A DNA stretch of 64,000 bases from Arenibacter amylolyticus (GTDB taxonomy: Bacteria; Bacteroidota; Bacteroidia; Flavobacteriales; Flavobacteriaceae). The notes beneath the pieces were generated by a model. That model did not search any database and was not told the origin of the DNA. It worked only from the letters and a program-made list of their open reading frames with translations. The stretch spans positions 1-64,000 of the forward strand of contig NZ_MTAZ01000002.1 in assembly GCF_002150785.1 (NCBI RefSeq), given 5' to 3'. The stretch's first letter is position 1; every line of letters starts with the position of its first letter. Of this stretch, positions 1-8,101 are shown piece by piece. The position numbers and the translations under genes were made by a program.

Positions 1-30
1 AAGCTTTCACTTTGGTCTTTTCTTCATTCG

Positions 31-115
31 TACTCGAGGCGGGACTTGAACCCGCACGGCCATAATGGCCATTGGATTTTAAGTCCAACGTGTCTACCAA
101 TTCCACCACTCGAGC
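31..115 (-). tRNA. tRNA-Leu (anticodon TAA)
   Basis: Read on the minus strand this folds as a class II tRNA. The acceptor GCTCGAG pairs with CTCGAGT (first pair G-T) and the discriminator is A. The anticodon stem TTGGA/TCCAA holds loop CTTAAAA, so the anticodon is TAA (Leu). The long variable arm and the T-arm with GTTCAAGTC fit tRNA-Leu. The CCA end is not encoded; the next bases are CGA. Confidence 0.95.
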
Positions 116-164
116 CTCTGCTGTTTTGCAGGTTTCCACATCTGGTAGAACGTGGAGGTTTAAT

Positions 165-177
165 GAGCGAAAAACGG
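165..177 (-). repeat. 13-bp copy of the tRNA-Gly 3' end
   Basis: GAGCGAAAAACGG here is identical to positions 242-254, which cover the 3' acceptor strand and part of the T-arm of the neighbouring tRNA-Gly. The rest of the spacer between the two tRNAs (116-242) shows no further gene. A short copy of a tRNA 3' end just downstream of the tRNA can be a relic of an integration site, but 13 bp is little evidence and chance or local slippage is possible. Confidence 0.4.
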
Positions 178-242
178 CCCCTATGCTTCGGGGGAACCCT
201 TTGCCGACATAAATGTCGATGGAGGGCGGTTTTCGTCTTGCG

Positions 243-315
243 AGCGAAAAACGGGATTCGAACCCGCGACCTCCACCTTGGCAAGGTGGCGCTCTACCAA
301 CTGAGCTATTTTCGC
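243..315 (-). tRNA. tRNA-Gly (anticodon GCC)
   Basis: On the minus strand the acceptor GCGAAAA pairs with TTTTCGC, followed by discriminator T. The D-arm starts TAGCTCAGTTGGTAGAGC. The anticodon stem CCACC/GGTGG encloses loop TTGCCAA, giving anticodon GCC (Gly). The T-arm contains GGTTCGAATCC. CCA is not encoded. Confidence 0.96.
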
Positions 316-482
316 CTTTTTCTTTATGAACGTCGCATCCTTCTCGAATGCGGGAGCAAATTTAATATATTTCTACATATTGCAAAGCCTTTTTCACTAA
401 AAAGTATCATATTCTTTCTAATTGGCATAGGATGAGTGGGTTGGGTAATAGCATCTTTCTTTCCTAGTAGGGCCAAAAGAAC

Positions 483-3098
483 CTATGCATTCTTCTTTTT
501 AGTGAGCAATCGTTTTATCTCGTTGAGCTTCATTAACGCTTCTACGGGGGTTAAGGTGTTGATATCTAGATGGGTTATCTCTTCTTTGATCTCTTCCAGT
601 AAGGGGTCGTCCAAATTAAAGAAGCTTAGTTGCATCTCATTCTGCACCAATTGCAATTTATCCGTAAGCTCTTCGCTGGAATGTGATTTTTCCAATTTCT
701 TAAGGATATTATTGGCTTTATGGATTACCTGTTGGGGCATTCCCGCCATTTTTGCTACATGGATCCCAAAACTATGCTCACTACCCCCTGGGGTTAGCTT
801 TCGTAAAAAGAGTACGTTATCCTCTAATTCCTTTACCGCTACATTGTAGTTCTTTATACGTTCAAAGGTATTGGTCATTTCGTTGAGCTCGTGATAATGC
901 GTAGCGAAAAGTGTTTTGGCCTTCGCAGGGTGCTCGTGTAAATATTCGGATATTGCCCAGGCAATGGAAATGCCATCATAGGTGCTGGTACCCCTACCTA
1001 TCTCATCCAGTAAAACCAAACTGCGTTCCGAAAGGTTGTTAAGGATAGAGGCGGTCTCGTTCATTTCTACCATAAAGGTAGATTCTCCCATGGAAATATT
1101 ATCACTGGCGCCTACACGGGTAAATATTTTGTCTACATAACCAATTTTGGCAGAGGTGGCAGGAACAAAGCAGCCCATCTGTGCCAAGAGGACAATAAGT
1201 GCAGTCTGTCTTAATATGGCCGATTTACCACTCATGTTGGGACCGGTAATCATGATAATCTGCTGTTCCTCCCTATTTAGGATAAGGTCGTTGGCAATGT
1301 ATTCTTCTTCAAAAGGCAATTGCCTCTCAATAACAGGATGCCTACCGCCAACAATAGACAATTCAGTGGAATCGTCCATCACAGGAGCTACGTAATTATT
1401 ATCAATGGCCAATTGGGTAAATCCGCATAAGCAGTCTAATTGAGCTACTAAGTGGGCATTATTCTGGACGGGAGCAATATACTCTTGCATCCATACCACC
1501 AACTGGGAGAACAGTTGCTGTTCTAACTCCAGGATGCGCTCTTCTGCCCCCAGTATTTTGGCTTCGTATTCTTTTAGTTCTTCGGTAATATAACGTTCTG
1601 CGTTTACCAGGGTCTGTTTACGGATCCATTCTTCCGGCACTTTGTCCTTATGGGTGTTACGCACCTCTATATAGTAACCAAAAACGTTATTGGACGCTAT
1701 TTTTAGGGAGGTAATACCTGTACGTTCGGTTTCGCGTTCCAGCATTTTGTCCAAGTAATCCTTTCCTGAAAATGCCAAATCCCGTAATTCATCCAATTCC
1801 TGGGAATACCCCTTGGCAATTGTTTTTCCCTTAGCAAGGTTTACCGGGGCCTCTTCGTTCAGCATTTTGTTGATCTTATCGCGTAACAACTCGCAACCGT
1901 GCAGCTGGTCCCCTAAAAGGGCTAATGCCTCGTTCTTGGTTTTTACGGTCAACTCCTTAATGGGGACAATGGCTTCTAGAGAATTCTTTAACTGCACCAC
2001 CTCCTTGGGGTTTATTTTACCCGTAGCTACCTTGGAAATTAGTCGTTCCAAATCTCCAATTTGTTTAATGGAGTTTCTCAGTGGATGAAGCACCTCCTCA
2101 TTGTCCTTTAAATGGCCAATTACCTGGTGTCTCCTGTTAATTTTCTCGATGTTTTTCAACGGTAGGGCCAACCATCTTTTTAACATCCGTCCGCCCATAG
2201 GGGATAGGGTTTTGTCTATAACATCTAGTAGGGTTACGGCATTTTGATGGGTAGAATGGTATAATTCCAAGTTTCGGATGGTAAACCGGTCCATCCAAAT
2301 ATGTTCTTCCTCCGCAATACGTTGTAAACTGCTTATGTGTTGTAGCTGTTTGTGTTGGGTATCGGATAGGTAGTGCATTATCACCCCCGCAGCCACAACC
2401 CCATGGCTTAAGTGATCTACCCCAAAGCCTTTTAAGCTCTTGGTCTGGAAGTGGTTGGTGAGCGATTCAAAGGCGTAATCTTCCTGAAATACCCAGTCTT
2501 CCGTGTAATAAGTGTGGAATTGGGTGCCAAATACAGCGGAAAATTCTTTTCTGTTAGATTTTGATACCAAGACTTCATTTGGGGAGAAGTTCTGCAGTAA
2601 TTTATCAATCTGCTCCTCATTCCCCTCCGATGTTAGGAACTCTCCGGTAGAGATATCCACAAAGGCAATGCCCAATCGCTTTCTGCCAAAATGGACCGCA
2701 CAAAGAAAATTGTTGTTTTTCGCCGTTAGGATATCATCGTTCATAGCTACCCCAGGAGTCACCAATTCTGTAACACCCCTTTTTACAATGGTTTTGGTAA
2801 GTTTGGGGTCTTCCAATTGGTCGCAAATAGCCACTCGTTGACCTGCTTTCACCAATTTAGGTAAGTAGGTGTTTAAGGAGTGATGTGGGAATCCAGCTAA
2901 TTCTGTCTTATCCCCACCGTTGTTCCGATGGGTAAGGATGATTCCCAAAATTTGTGAGGCCTTAACTGCATCTTCACCAAAGGTCTCATAAAAGTCGCCC
3001 ACTCTAAACAATAAAAGGGCATCTGGATATTTCACCTTTATGGTGTTGTACTGCTTCATTAAAGGTGTAACCTTTTTTGTCTTTCCTGTATCTCCCAA
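483..3098 (-). CDS. mutS: DNA mismatch repair protein MutS
   Basis: An 871-residue MutS that recognises mismatches and small loops and starts methyl-independent repair with MutL. The mismatch-reading Phe-x-Glu motif is seen in GDFYETFG near residue 33. Then come connector, lever and clamp regions and the C-terminal ABC-type ATPase with Walker A GPNMSGKS at 619-626 and Walker [17 protein letters not shown]. The length matches the family (about 850-870). The start used is TTG: the next ATG lies within the conserved TPLMKQYN segment, which other MutS proteins precede with a few residues, so a non-ATG start is favoured. It is a single gene facing the tRNAs. No obvious terminator was seen between its stop and the tRNA genes. 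Confidence 0.97.
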   Translation of the reverse strand: MGDTGKTKKVTPLMKQYNTIKVKYPDALLLFRVGDFYETFGEDAVKASQILGIILTHRNNGGDKTELAGFPHHSLNTYLPKLVKAGQRVAICDQLEDPKLTKTIVKRGVTELVTPGVAMNDDILTAKNNNFLCAVHFGRKRLGIAFVDISTGEFLTSEGNEEQIDKLLQNFSPNEVLVSKSNRKEFSAVFGTQFHTYYTEDWVFQEDYAFESLTNHFQTKSLKGFGVDHLSHGVVAAGVIMHYLSDTQHKQLQHISSLQRIAEEEHIWMDRFTIRNLELYHSTHQNAVTLLDVIDKTLSPMGGRMLKRWLALPLKNIEKINRRHQVIGHLKDNEEVLHPLRNSIKQIGDLERLISKVATGKINPKEVVQLKNSLEAIVPIKELTVKTKNEALALLGDQLHGCELLRDKINKMLNEEAPVNLAKGKTIAKGYSQELDELRDLAFSGKDYLDKMLERETERTGITSLKIASNNVFGYYIEVRNTHKDKVPEEWIRKQTLVNAERYITEELKEYEAKILGAEERILELEQQLFSQLVVWMQEYIAPVQNNAHLVAQLDCLCGFTQLAIDNNYVAPVMDDSTELSIVGGRHPVIERQLPFEEEYIANDLILNREEQQIIMITGPNMSGKSAILRQTALIVLLAQMGCFVPATSAKIGYVDKIFTRVGASDNISMGESTFMVEMNETASILNNLSERSLVLLDEIGRGTSTYDGISIAWAISEYLHEHPAKAKTLFATHYHELNEMTNTFERIKNYNVAVKELEDNVLFLRKLTPGGSEHSFGIHVAKMAGMPQQVIHKANNILKKLEKSHSSEELTDKLQLVQNEMQLSFFNLDDPLLEEIKEEITHLDINTLTPVEALMKLNEIKRLLTKKKNA

Positions 3099-3264
3099 AA
3101 GCGAATTTATTAACTTATTTTTGTGTCCAATCTAAAATAACGAAATTAAGGCTTATCTATTGGAATGCCTACTTTTGTTGATATTTTGAGGATAACTTAT
3201 TGAAAAAGCGACCGAATTTATTTCCGCTAGGAAGTTAAATGGAGGTGTAATAAAGTAATTGGGA

Positions 3265-3798
3265 ATGCGTAAACTGGAGAATAGTGAATTAGACCGACTT
3301 AATGTAGAGGAGTTTAAAAAACAACCAAAGACGCCTATATGTATAGTGTTAGATAATGTGAGGAGTTTAAATAATATTGGTTCTGTTTTTAGAACGGCTG
3401 ATGCTTTTTTAATCGAAAAAATTTATCTCTGTGGTATTACTGCCACCCCGCCCCATAAAGATATTCATAAAACCGCACTGGGAGCTACAGACAGCGTGGC
3501 GTGGGAATACTGTAAGGATGCCTTAGAGGTAGTGGAGAAGCTACAGCAAGAAGGGTATGCTGTATATTCTGTTGAACAGGCAGAAAATGCCAGTATGTTA
3601 AACCGCTTTGAAGGGGAAAAAGAGATGAAATACGCCTTGGTCTTTGGAAATGAGGTGAAAGGCGTCTCTCAAAAGGTGGTCTCCAAAAGCAATGGCGTTT
3701 TGGAAATACCCCAATACGGAACCAAGCACTCTCTTAATATTTCAGTAAGTGTAGGGATTGTGGTCTGGGACCTGTGGTCCAAATTACAAGGGGAGTAG
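3265..3798 (+). CDS. RNA 2'-O-methyltransferase, TrmH/SpoU (SPOUT) family
   Basis: A 177-residue SPOUT-fold methyltransferase that probably uses S-adenosylmethionine to methylate a ribose 2'-OH in tRNA or rRNA. All three SpoU motifs are present: NNIGSVFRTADAF near residue 35, VFGNEVKGV near 130, and the knot-forming IPQYGTKHSLNISVS near 150. There is no N-terminal RNA-binding extension, so it is a short, catalytic-domain-only type. The ATG was chosen; an in-frame TTG two codons upstream would add only two residues. Whether the target is tRNA or 23S rRNA cannot be read from sequence. It is divergent from mutS, with a 166-bp spacer. Confidence 0.9.
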   Translation: MRKLENSELDRLNVEEFKKQPKTPICIVLDNVRSLNNIGSVFRTADAFLIEKIYLCGITATPPHKDIHKTALGATDSVAWEYCKDALEVVEKLQQEGYAVYSVEQAENASMLNRFEGEKEMKYALVFGNEVKGVSQKVVSKSNGVLEIPQYGTKHSLNISVSVGIVVWDLWSKLQGE

Positions 3799-3808
3799 AT
3801 TGGTAGAC

Positions 3809-4954
3809 CTAAACGGATAGCTGTACGGCAAATTGTTGAATCTTGTAGAGGATGTGTTCGTAATCTTCTTTGTTCTTAACAAAATCCAGTTCGCTTATAT
3901 CAATGATTAAGTTGTTCTGTTCCGGAAAACTCTTGATGTAGTCAAAATAACCGTGGTTGATTTTTTCCAAATAAGCTCCCTCTATATGTTGCTCGTAACT
4001 TCTTCCTCTTTTTTTGATGTTTTGGATGAGTCGTTCCGTATTCTGGTATAGGTAAACAAACATTCTAGGTCTTTGCACCTCCTTATACATCATGTGGAAC
4101 AACTTGCGGTAGAGGTTAAACTCTTCTTCTTGAAGGGTAACTTTCGCAAAAATCAAGGATTTATGGATGTCGTAATCACTAACCATAAAGTTTTTGAACA
4201 AGTCGTACTGAGACGTATCGTCCATGAACTGCTGATACCTGTCGGCTAAAAAAGACATTTCCAAGGGAAACGCAAATCGTGCCGGGTCCTCGTAAAACTT
4301 AGGTAGAAAAGCATTGTCTGCAAATCGCTCTAGTACCAACTTTGCATTGTAGTCCTCTCCAATCTTGGTGGCCAAGGTGGTCTTCCCAGCGCCAATATTT
4401 CCTTCAATGGAGATGAAATGGAGTTGAGAAAACAACTGTGTTCTGTTGATGTATAATTTATGGGGAGTCCGCACTATTTCACTCTTATCCTTGCATTCCT
4501 GCAATAGGTTCCTAGTATCTTTATTAGCGATAGGATGGTAAAATTGTGGTGCTATGTCTGCCAATGGCCGTAATACAAACCTTCTTTTAGAAAGGTTGGG
4601 GTGGGGAATCTCCAGGTGTTCTGTTTTAAGGATCTCCTTGTCGTAATATAGAATGTCCAAATCCAAGGTCCGAGAGGCATAACCACTAATTAGTTTTCGT
4701 TCTCTGCCTAATAAAACTTCAATTTGAAGCAACTCCTCCAGTAGTTCCGGGGGTGATAACTGGGTTTCTACACAGATACAGGCATTGTAAAATGGATCCC
4801 CGTCAAAACCCCAAGCGGGAGTTTCGTACACATGGGAGGTCTTGGTAACCTTTCCAACACGGGAATTGATTTGGAATATTCCATCTTGTAAAAGGTGGAG
4901 TCTATCCCCTAAATTGCTCCCGAGGGAGATGTATGTAGTGGTGCTTGGGTTCAT
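3809..4954 (-). CDS. folK: FolK (HPPK)-deoxynucleoside kinase fusion
   Basis: A 381-residue two-domain protein. Residues 1 to about 160 are 6-hydroxymethyl-7,8-dihydropterin pyrophosphokinase (folate synthesis): start YISLGSNLGDR, substrate strand YETPAWGF, and RTLDLDILYYD followed by IPHPNLSKRRFVL. Residues about 180-381 are a deoxynucleoside kinase of the dCK/dGK type: P-loop GNIGAGKTT at 185-193, the LERFADNAFL segment, and a lid-like KKRGRSYE. The product would therefore make a folate precursor and phosphorylate salvaged deoxynucleosides, two supplies for DNA synthesis. It ends 11 bp from the convergent methyltransferase gene. A second, stand-alone kinase of the same family lies at 48344-48958. 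Confidence 0.93.
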   Translation of the reverse strand: MNPSTTTYISLGSNLGDRLHLLQDGIFQINSRVGKVTKTSHVYETPAWGFDGDPFYNACICVETQLSPPELLEELLQIEVLLGRERKLISGYASRTLDLDILYYDKEILKTEHLEIPHPNLSKRRFVLRPLADIAPQFYHPIANKDTRNLLQECKDKSEIVRTPHKLYINRTQLFSQLHFISIEGNIGAGKTTLATKIGEDYNAKLVLERFADNAFLPKFYEDPARFAFPLEMSFLADRYQQFMDDTSQYDLFKNFMVSDYDIHKSLIFAKVTLQEEEFNLYRKLFHMMYKEVQRPRMFVYLYQNTERLIQNIKKRGRSYEQHIEGAYLEKINHGYFDYIKSFPEQNNLIIDISELDFVKNKEDYEHILYKIQQFAVQLSV

Positions 4955-5148
4955 CTTAGGCAGGCAAAGTAAATAAAAGAAATCAACTTCATAAAAGGAA
5001 TGTTATTAACAAAGCGGTAAAACGCATTAAGAATGGGAGCGTTTTGGGCTGGTAGCCCCCTAGATTGGCAGGGTGTCTTTGCTTGTAGTAAAAAGATGGA
5101 CCATAAATATTTTGTAAGAATTTTAAATAACATAAAAATCCTAATAAC

Positions 5149-5156
5149 TATCTTTG
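5149..5156 (+). promoter_or_regulatory. Candidate -7 box for sppA
   Basis: TATCTTTG matches the Bacteroidota -7 consensus TAnnTTTG and ends 26 bp before the sppA ATG. No convincing TTTG -33 box lies at the usual distance of about 19-21 bp, so this is a partial match only. Confidence 0.4.
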
Positions 5157-5182
5157 TGAGTTATCGTTAATTCCTGATTTAA

Positions 5183-6943
5183 ATGAAGTTTTTAAGAAAT
5201 TTACTAGCCTCTATTATAGGCGGACTTATAGCGTTTGGGATCCTGTTTGTGATGTTTATGGTCTTTATGGCCTTAGTCGGGAATAGGGATGGCACCGTGG
5301 GAGTAAAAGATAACTCTGTACTGGAATTACAGTTGCAGTACCCCATCGAGGACTATGTAGGTATGGATGATTCCGACCCATTTGCTGGACTCTTCAATGT
5401 TAATCAAGGGTTGGATGAGTTGTTGCATGCTATTCGGGTGGCCAAGGAAGATCGGAAAATTAAGGGGATTAGTATCAGTAACAGTGTTTTACTTGCTGGG
5501 CTTTCCCAAACCCACGCCATACGCAATGCGCTAAAAGATTTCCAGGAAAGTGGAAAGTTTATAGTTGCCTATGGAGATTTCTTTACCCAGAAAGATTACT
5601 ATCTGGCAAGTGTGGCCAACGAGGTTTTTTTAAATCCTGTGGGGGCTATGGATTTTAGGGGCTTGTCTACCGAGGTGCTGTTCTTTAAGGAGTTGCAGGA
5701 AAAAACCGGTGTTAAAATGGAGGTTATTAGGCACGGGAAATACAAGAGTGCGGTAGAGCCTTTTATTGCCAATGAAATGAGCGACGCCAACAGGAGTCAG
5801 ATCAAGGAATTATTAGATGCTCTATGGGGCACAGTGCTCACGGATATTTCGGAGAGTAGAGGGCTTTCTGTAGATGACCTAAATCAAATAGCGGATACCT
5901 TGGGGGCTAGGACCACTACCTATGCTTTAAAATCTGGTTTAATAGATCAATTGGCGCATTACGACGAGTATGAAGCAAGGATTAAGGAAAACCTTGGATT
6001 GGATTTGGAAGAAGAGATTAACTACGTGGCTTTAGAAGATTACATAAAGACCGCTAAAAAGAAACGCCTCCATACCGGGAAGGATAGGATAGCGGTAATT
6101 TATGCCCAAGGGGAAATATGGTACGGCGAAGGAGGACCCAACGTAATTGGGCAAGGAATCATTAACGAGGCCTTAAAAAAAGCTAGGAAAGATGAAAGTG
6201 TTAAAGCTATTGTGCTTAGAGTAAACTCCCCAGGAGGTAGTGCGCTTGCCTCCGATATTATCTGGAGGGAAATAGAAATTACGAAGGAAGTGAAGCCGGT
6301 CTTGGTCTCTATGGGAGATGTAGCGGCCTCGGGAGGGTACTATATTGCAGCTGGAGCTAACAGAATATTTGCCGAGCCTACTACTATTACCGGATCTATC
6401 GGCGTTTTTGGTACGGTGCCCAATGTAAGCGAATTGGCAGAGGATATTGGAATAAATGCTGAGCAGGTGGGGACCAATAAAAATGCAGTGGAGTATTCCT
6501 TGTTTAAGCCAATGCAGGAGACTTTTAGGAACAATGTGCAAGAGGGGATAGCGGAGGTGTACAATACCTTCTTAGACCGCGTGGCGGAAGGAAGGGGAAT
6601 TACCCTAGCCCAAGCAGATAGTTTGGCGCAAGGACGTGTATGGAGTGGGGTAGATGCCAAACGATTGGGGCTGGTAGATGAATTGGGAGGATTGGATGAT
6701 GCTATTGCCGCTGCAGCAGAGATGGTAGATCTAGAAACCTACCGCATACAGCGTTTGCCCAAATACAAGTCTGGCTTCGAAAAATTTATGGAAGATTTTG
6801 GGGGAACTGGTGCTAAGGGTAAGGAAGCCTTGATTGAAAAGGAAATTGGGGCAGAAGCCTACAAAATTTTAAAGGAAGTGCGCTCGGTTATGGAAAATAA
6901 AGGAGTGCAGGCTCGTATGCCCTTTACGTTACAGATTAAATAA
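5183..6943 (+). CDS. sppA: Signal peptide peptidase SppA, long (67K) form
   Basis: A 586-residue serine protease of family S49 that degrades cleaved signal peptides in the inner membrane. An N-terminal membrane anchor (about residues 7-30) is followed by two tandem ClpP-like domains, as in the E. coli 67-kDa form. The general-base Lys is K188 in GKYKSAVEPF of the first domain. The nucleophile Ser is S383 in VAASGGYYIAAG of the second. VNSPGGSALASD is the conserved oxyanion strand. A strong hairpin terminator follows the stop directly, so it is probably transcribed alone. Confidence 0.95.
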   Translation: MKFLRNLLASIIGGLIAFGILFVMFMVFMALVGNRDGTVGVKDNSVLELQLQYPIEDYVGMDDSDPFAGLFNVNQGLDELLHAIRVAKEDRKIKGISISNSVLLAGLSQTHAIRNALKDFQESGKFIVAYGDFFTQKDYYLASVANEVFLNPVGAMDFRGLSTEVLFFKELQEKTGVKMEVIRHGKYKSAVEPFIANEMSDANRSQIKELLDALWGTVLTDISESRGLSVDDLNQIADTLGARTTTYALKSGLIDQLAHYDEYEARIKENLGLDLEEEINYVALEDYIKTAKKKRLHTGKDRIAVIYAQGEIWYGEGGPNVIGQGIINEALKKARKDESVKAIVLRVNSPGGSALASDIIWREIEITKEVKPVLVSMGDVAASGGYYIAAGANRIFAEPTTITGSIGVFGTVPNVSELAEDIGINAEQVGTNKNAVEYSLFKPMQETFRNNVQEGIAEVYNTFLDRVAEGRGITLAQADSLAQGRVWSGVDAKRLGLVDELGGLDDAIAAAAEMVDLETYRIQRLPKYKSGFEKFMEDFGGTGAKGKEALIEKEIGAEAYKILKEVRSVMENKGVQARMPFTLQIK

Positions 6944-6988
6944 AATAATAGAGCTGCCTTGGAGTCAAGGTAGCTCTATTATTTCTTA
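6944..6988 (+). terminator. Intrinsic terminator after sppA
   Basis: AATAATAGAGCT (6944-6955) pairs with AGCTCTATTATT (6972-6983), with additional GCCTT/AAGG pairing inside, then a short T-rich tail. The hairpin starts right after the stop codon. Confidence 0.75.
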
Positions 6989-7164
6989 TACCCATATATT
7001 GTTGGTAGTTGAGAATGTCACCAAATTTTTGATTCCACGAGGCAAGAGGATATTGCAACTATTCACTTTGGGTTGTTTACATTTGTTCTTTTGTTAAACG
7101 ACAGATATCCCATACAGGTGATTTTGTCATAATCTATGGTGATATTAAAAAATATACAACAGTA

Positions 7165-7884
7165 ATGGAGGAAGGTAGCTTAAAGGAAGCGGATAAGAAA
7201 CTGGCCTTTAAAATATACCTCTACCTTGGGGCTTTGTTCATCACCTCCCTAGTGGTGTCTAACCTTATATTTCAAAAATTTTTTTATTGGAATCCTTTTG
7301 GGGATTTCACGGTTTTTGGGGCGCCATTGTTCGAGATTTCGGTGGGAGTATTGCCCTATCCTATCACCTTTTTAATAACAGATCTTATATCGGAGATTTA
7401 TGGAAGGAAAAAAGCGAACCAGGTGGTGACCGCAGGGATTTTTGCCTCCATTTTTTCCATGGGAATTGTTTTGGTGGCTAATTTTGTACCAGCAATAGAC
7501 GGCTCTCCAGTAAACGATCAGGTGTTTAACCAGGTGTTTTCGCTTTCTCCTATTGCGGTTATCGCCTCTATGATGGCTTATCTGTTTGCCCAATATATAG
7601 ATATAGGGATCTACCACTTTTGGAAAAAAATGACGAAAGGAAAGCACCTATGGTTGCGAAACAATTTTTCAACCTTTCTTTCTCAGTTTATAGACACCTT
7701 TACGGTAGTGGGGCTTTTGTGTGTTTTTGGGGTGCTCCCATGGCATATGTTTTATGGCCTAGTGATTAGCGGGTTTGTTTTTAAGGTAATTGTAGCTTCC
7801 TTGGACACCCCTTTTCTCTATTTTTTCGTATATCTATTTAGAAAGCGATTTAAATTGGATGTAAATCAGGAATTAAAGATATAA
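7165..7884 (+). CDS. yhhQ: Queuosine precursor transporter, YhhQ/DUF165 family
   Basis: A 239-residue integral membrane protein with about six hydrophobic segments. The family signature FLITDLISEIYGRKKA lies near residue 75 and DTFTVVGLLCVFG near 175. YhhQ proteins take up queuosine precursors (preQ0/preQ1 or queuine) for tRNA modification. That role comes from the family; no queuosine gene lies in this window. It is not obviously in an operon with sppA, from which a terminator separates it. Confidence 0.9.
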   Translation: MEEGSLKEADKKLAFKIYLYLGALFITSLVVSNLIFQKFFYWNPFGDFTVFGAPLFEISVGVLPYPITFLITDLISEIYGRKKANQVVTAGIFASIFSMGIVLVANFVPAIDGSPVNDQVFNQVFSLSPIAVIASMMAYLFAQYIDIGIYHFWKKMTKGKHLWLRNNFSTFLSQFIDTFTVVGLLCVFGVLPWHMFYGLVISGFVFKVIVASLDTPFLYFFVYLFRKRFKLDVNQELKI

Positions 7885-7903
7885 GGATAATAAAATTGGC
7901 TTT

Positions 7904-8059
7904 TTACGGTTCTGAGGGTGCGGCCCTGTAACCGGTGCTGCAATGGTCTGTAAAGATTAACGGCAAGAGGTTGTTACCTGCAAAAACAATAGGCGTGCCC
8001 TGAGACTGAATTGGGTTGCCTTGAATGAGCCAATATTGAAATTGAAATAGGCAATTAAG
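7904..8059 (-). other. Unexplained 52-codon open frame with protein-like sequence
   Basis: In the spacer between yhhQ and the AsmA gene the minus strand is open for 52 codons. It reads ...YWLIQGNPIQSQGTPIV and continues ...LLPLIFTDHCSTGYRA before a TAA at 7904-7906. There is no ATG. An in-frame TAA bounds it upstream. The residue mix is unlike a random frame, so it may be the tail of a decayed gene, a small protein with an unusual start, or the reverse reading of a structured RNA. I do not recognise the family. Confidence 0.3.
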
Positions 8060-8101
8060 TTAGTTGTTCAAGATTATCTTGTAAAAAAATAGGAGTATAA
8101 A

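Noticed and set aside
3259-3264. TTG start for the SPOUT methyltransferase
   Set aside because: The in-frame ATG two codons later fits the family start and needs no rare start codon.
4951-5133. A 60-codon minus-strand gene before sppA
   Set aside because: It lies in a promoter-containing spacer, overlaps the FolK start by 4 bp and has no homology cue.
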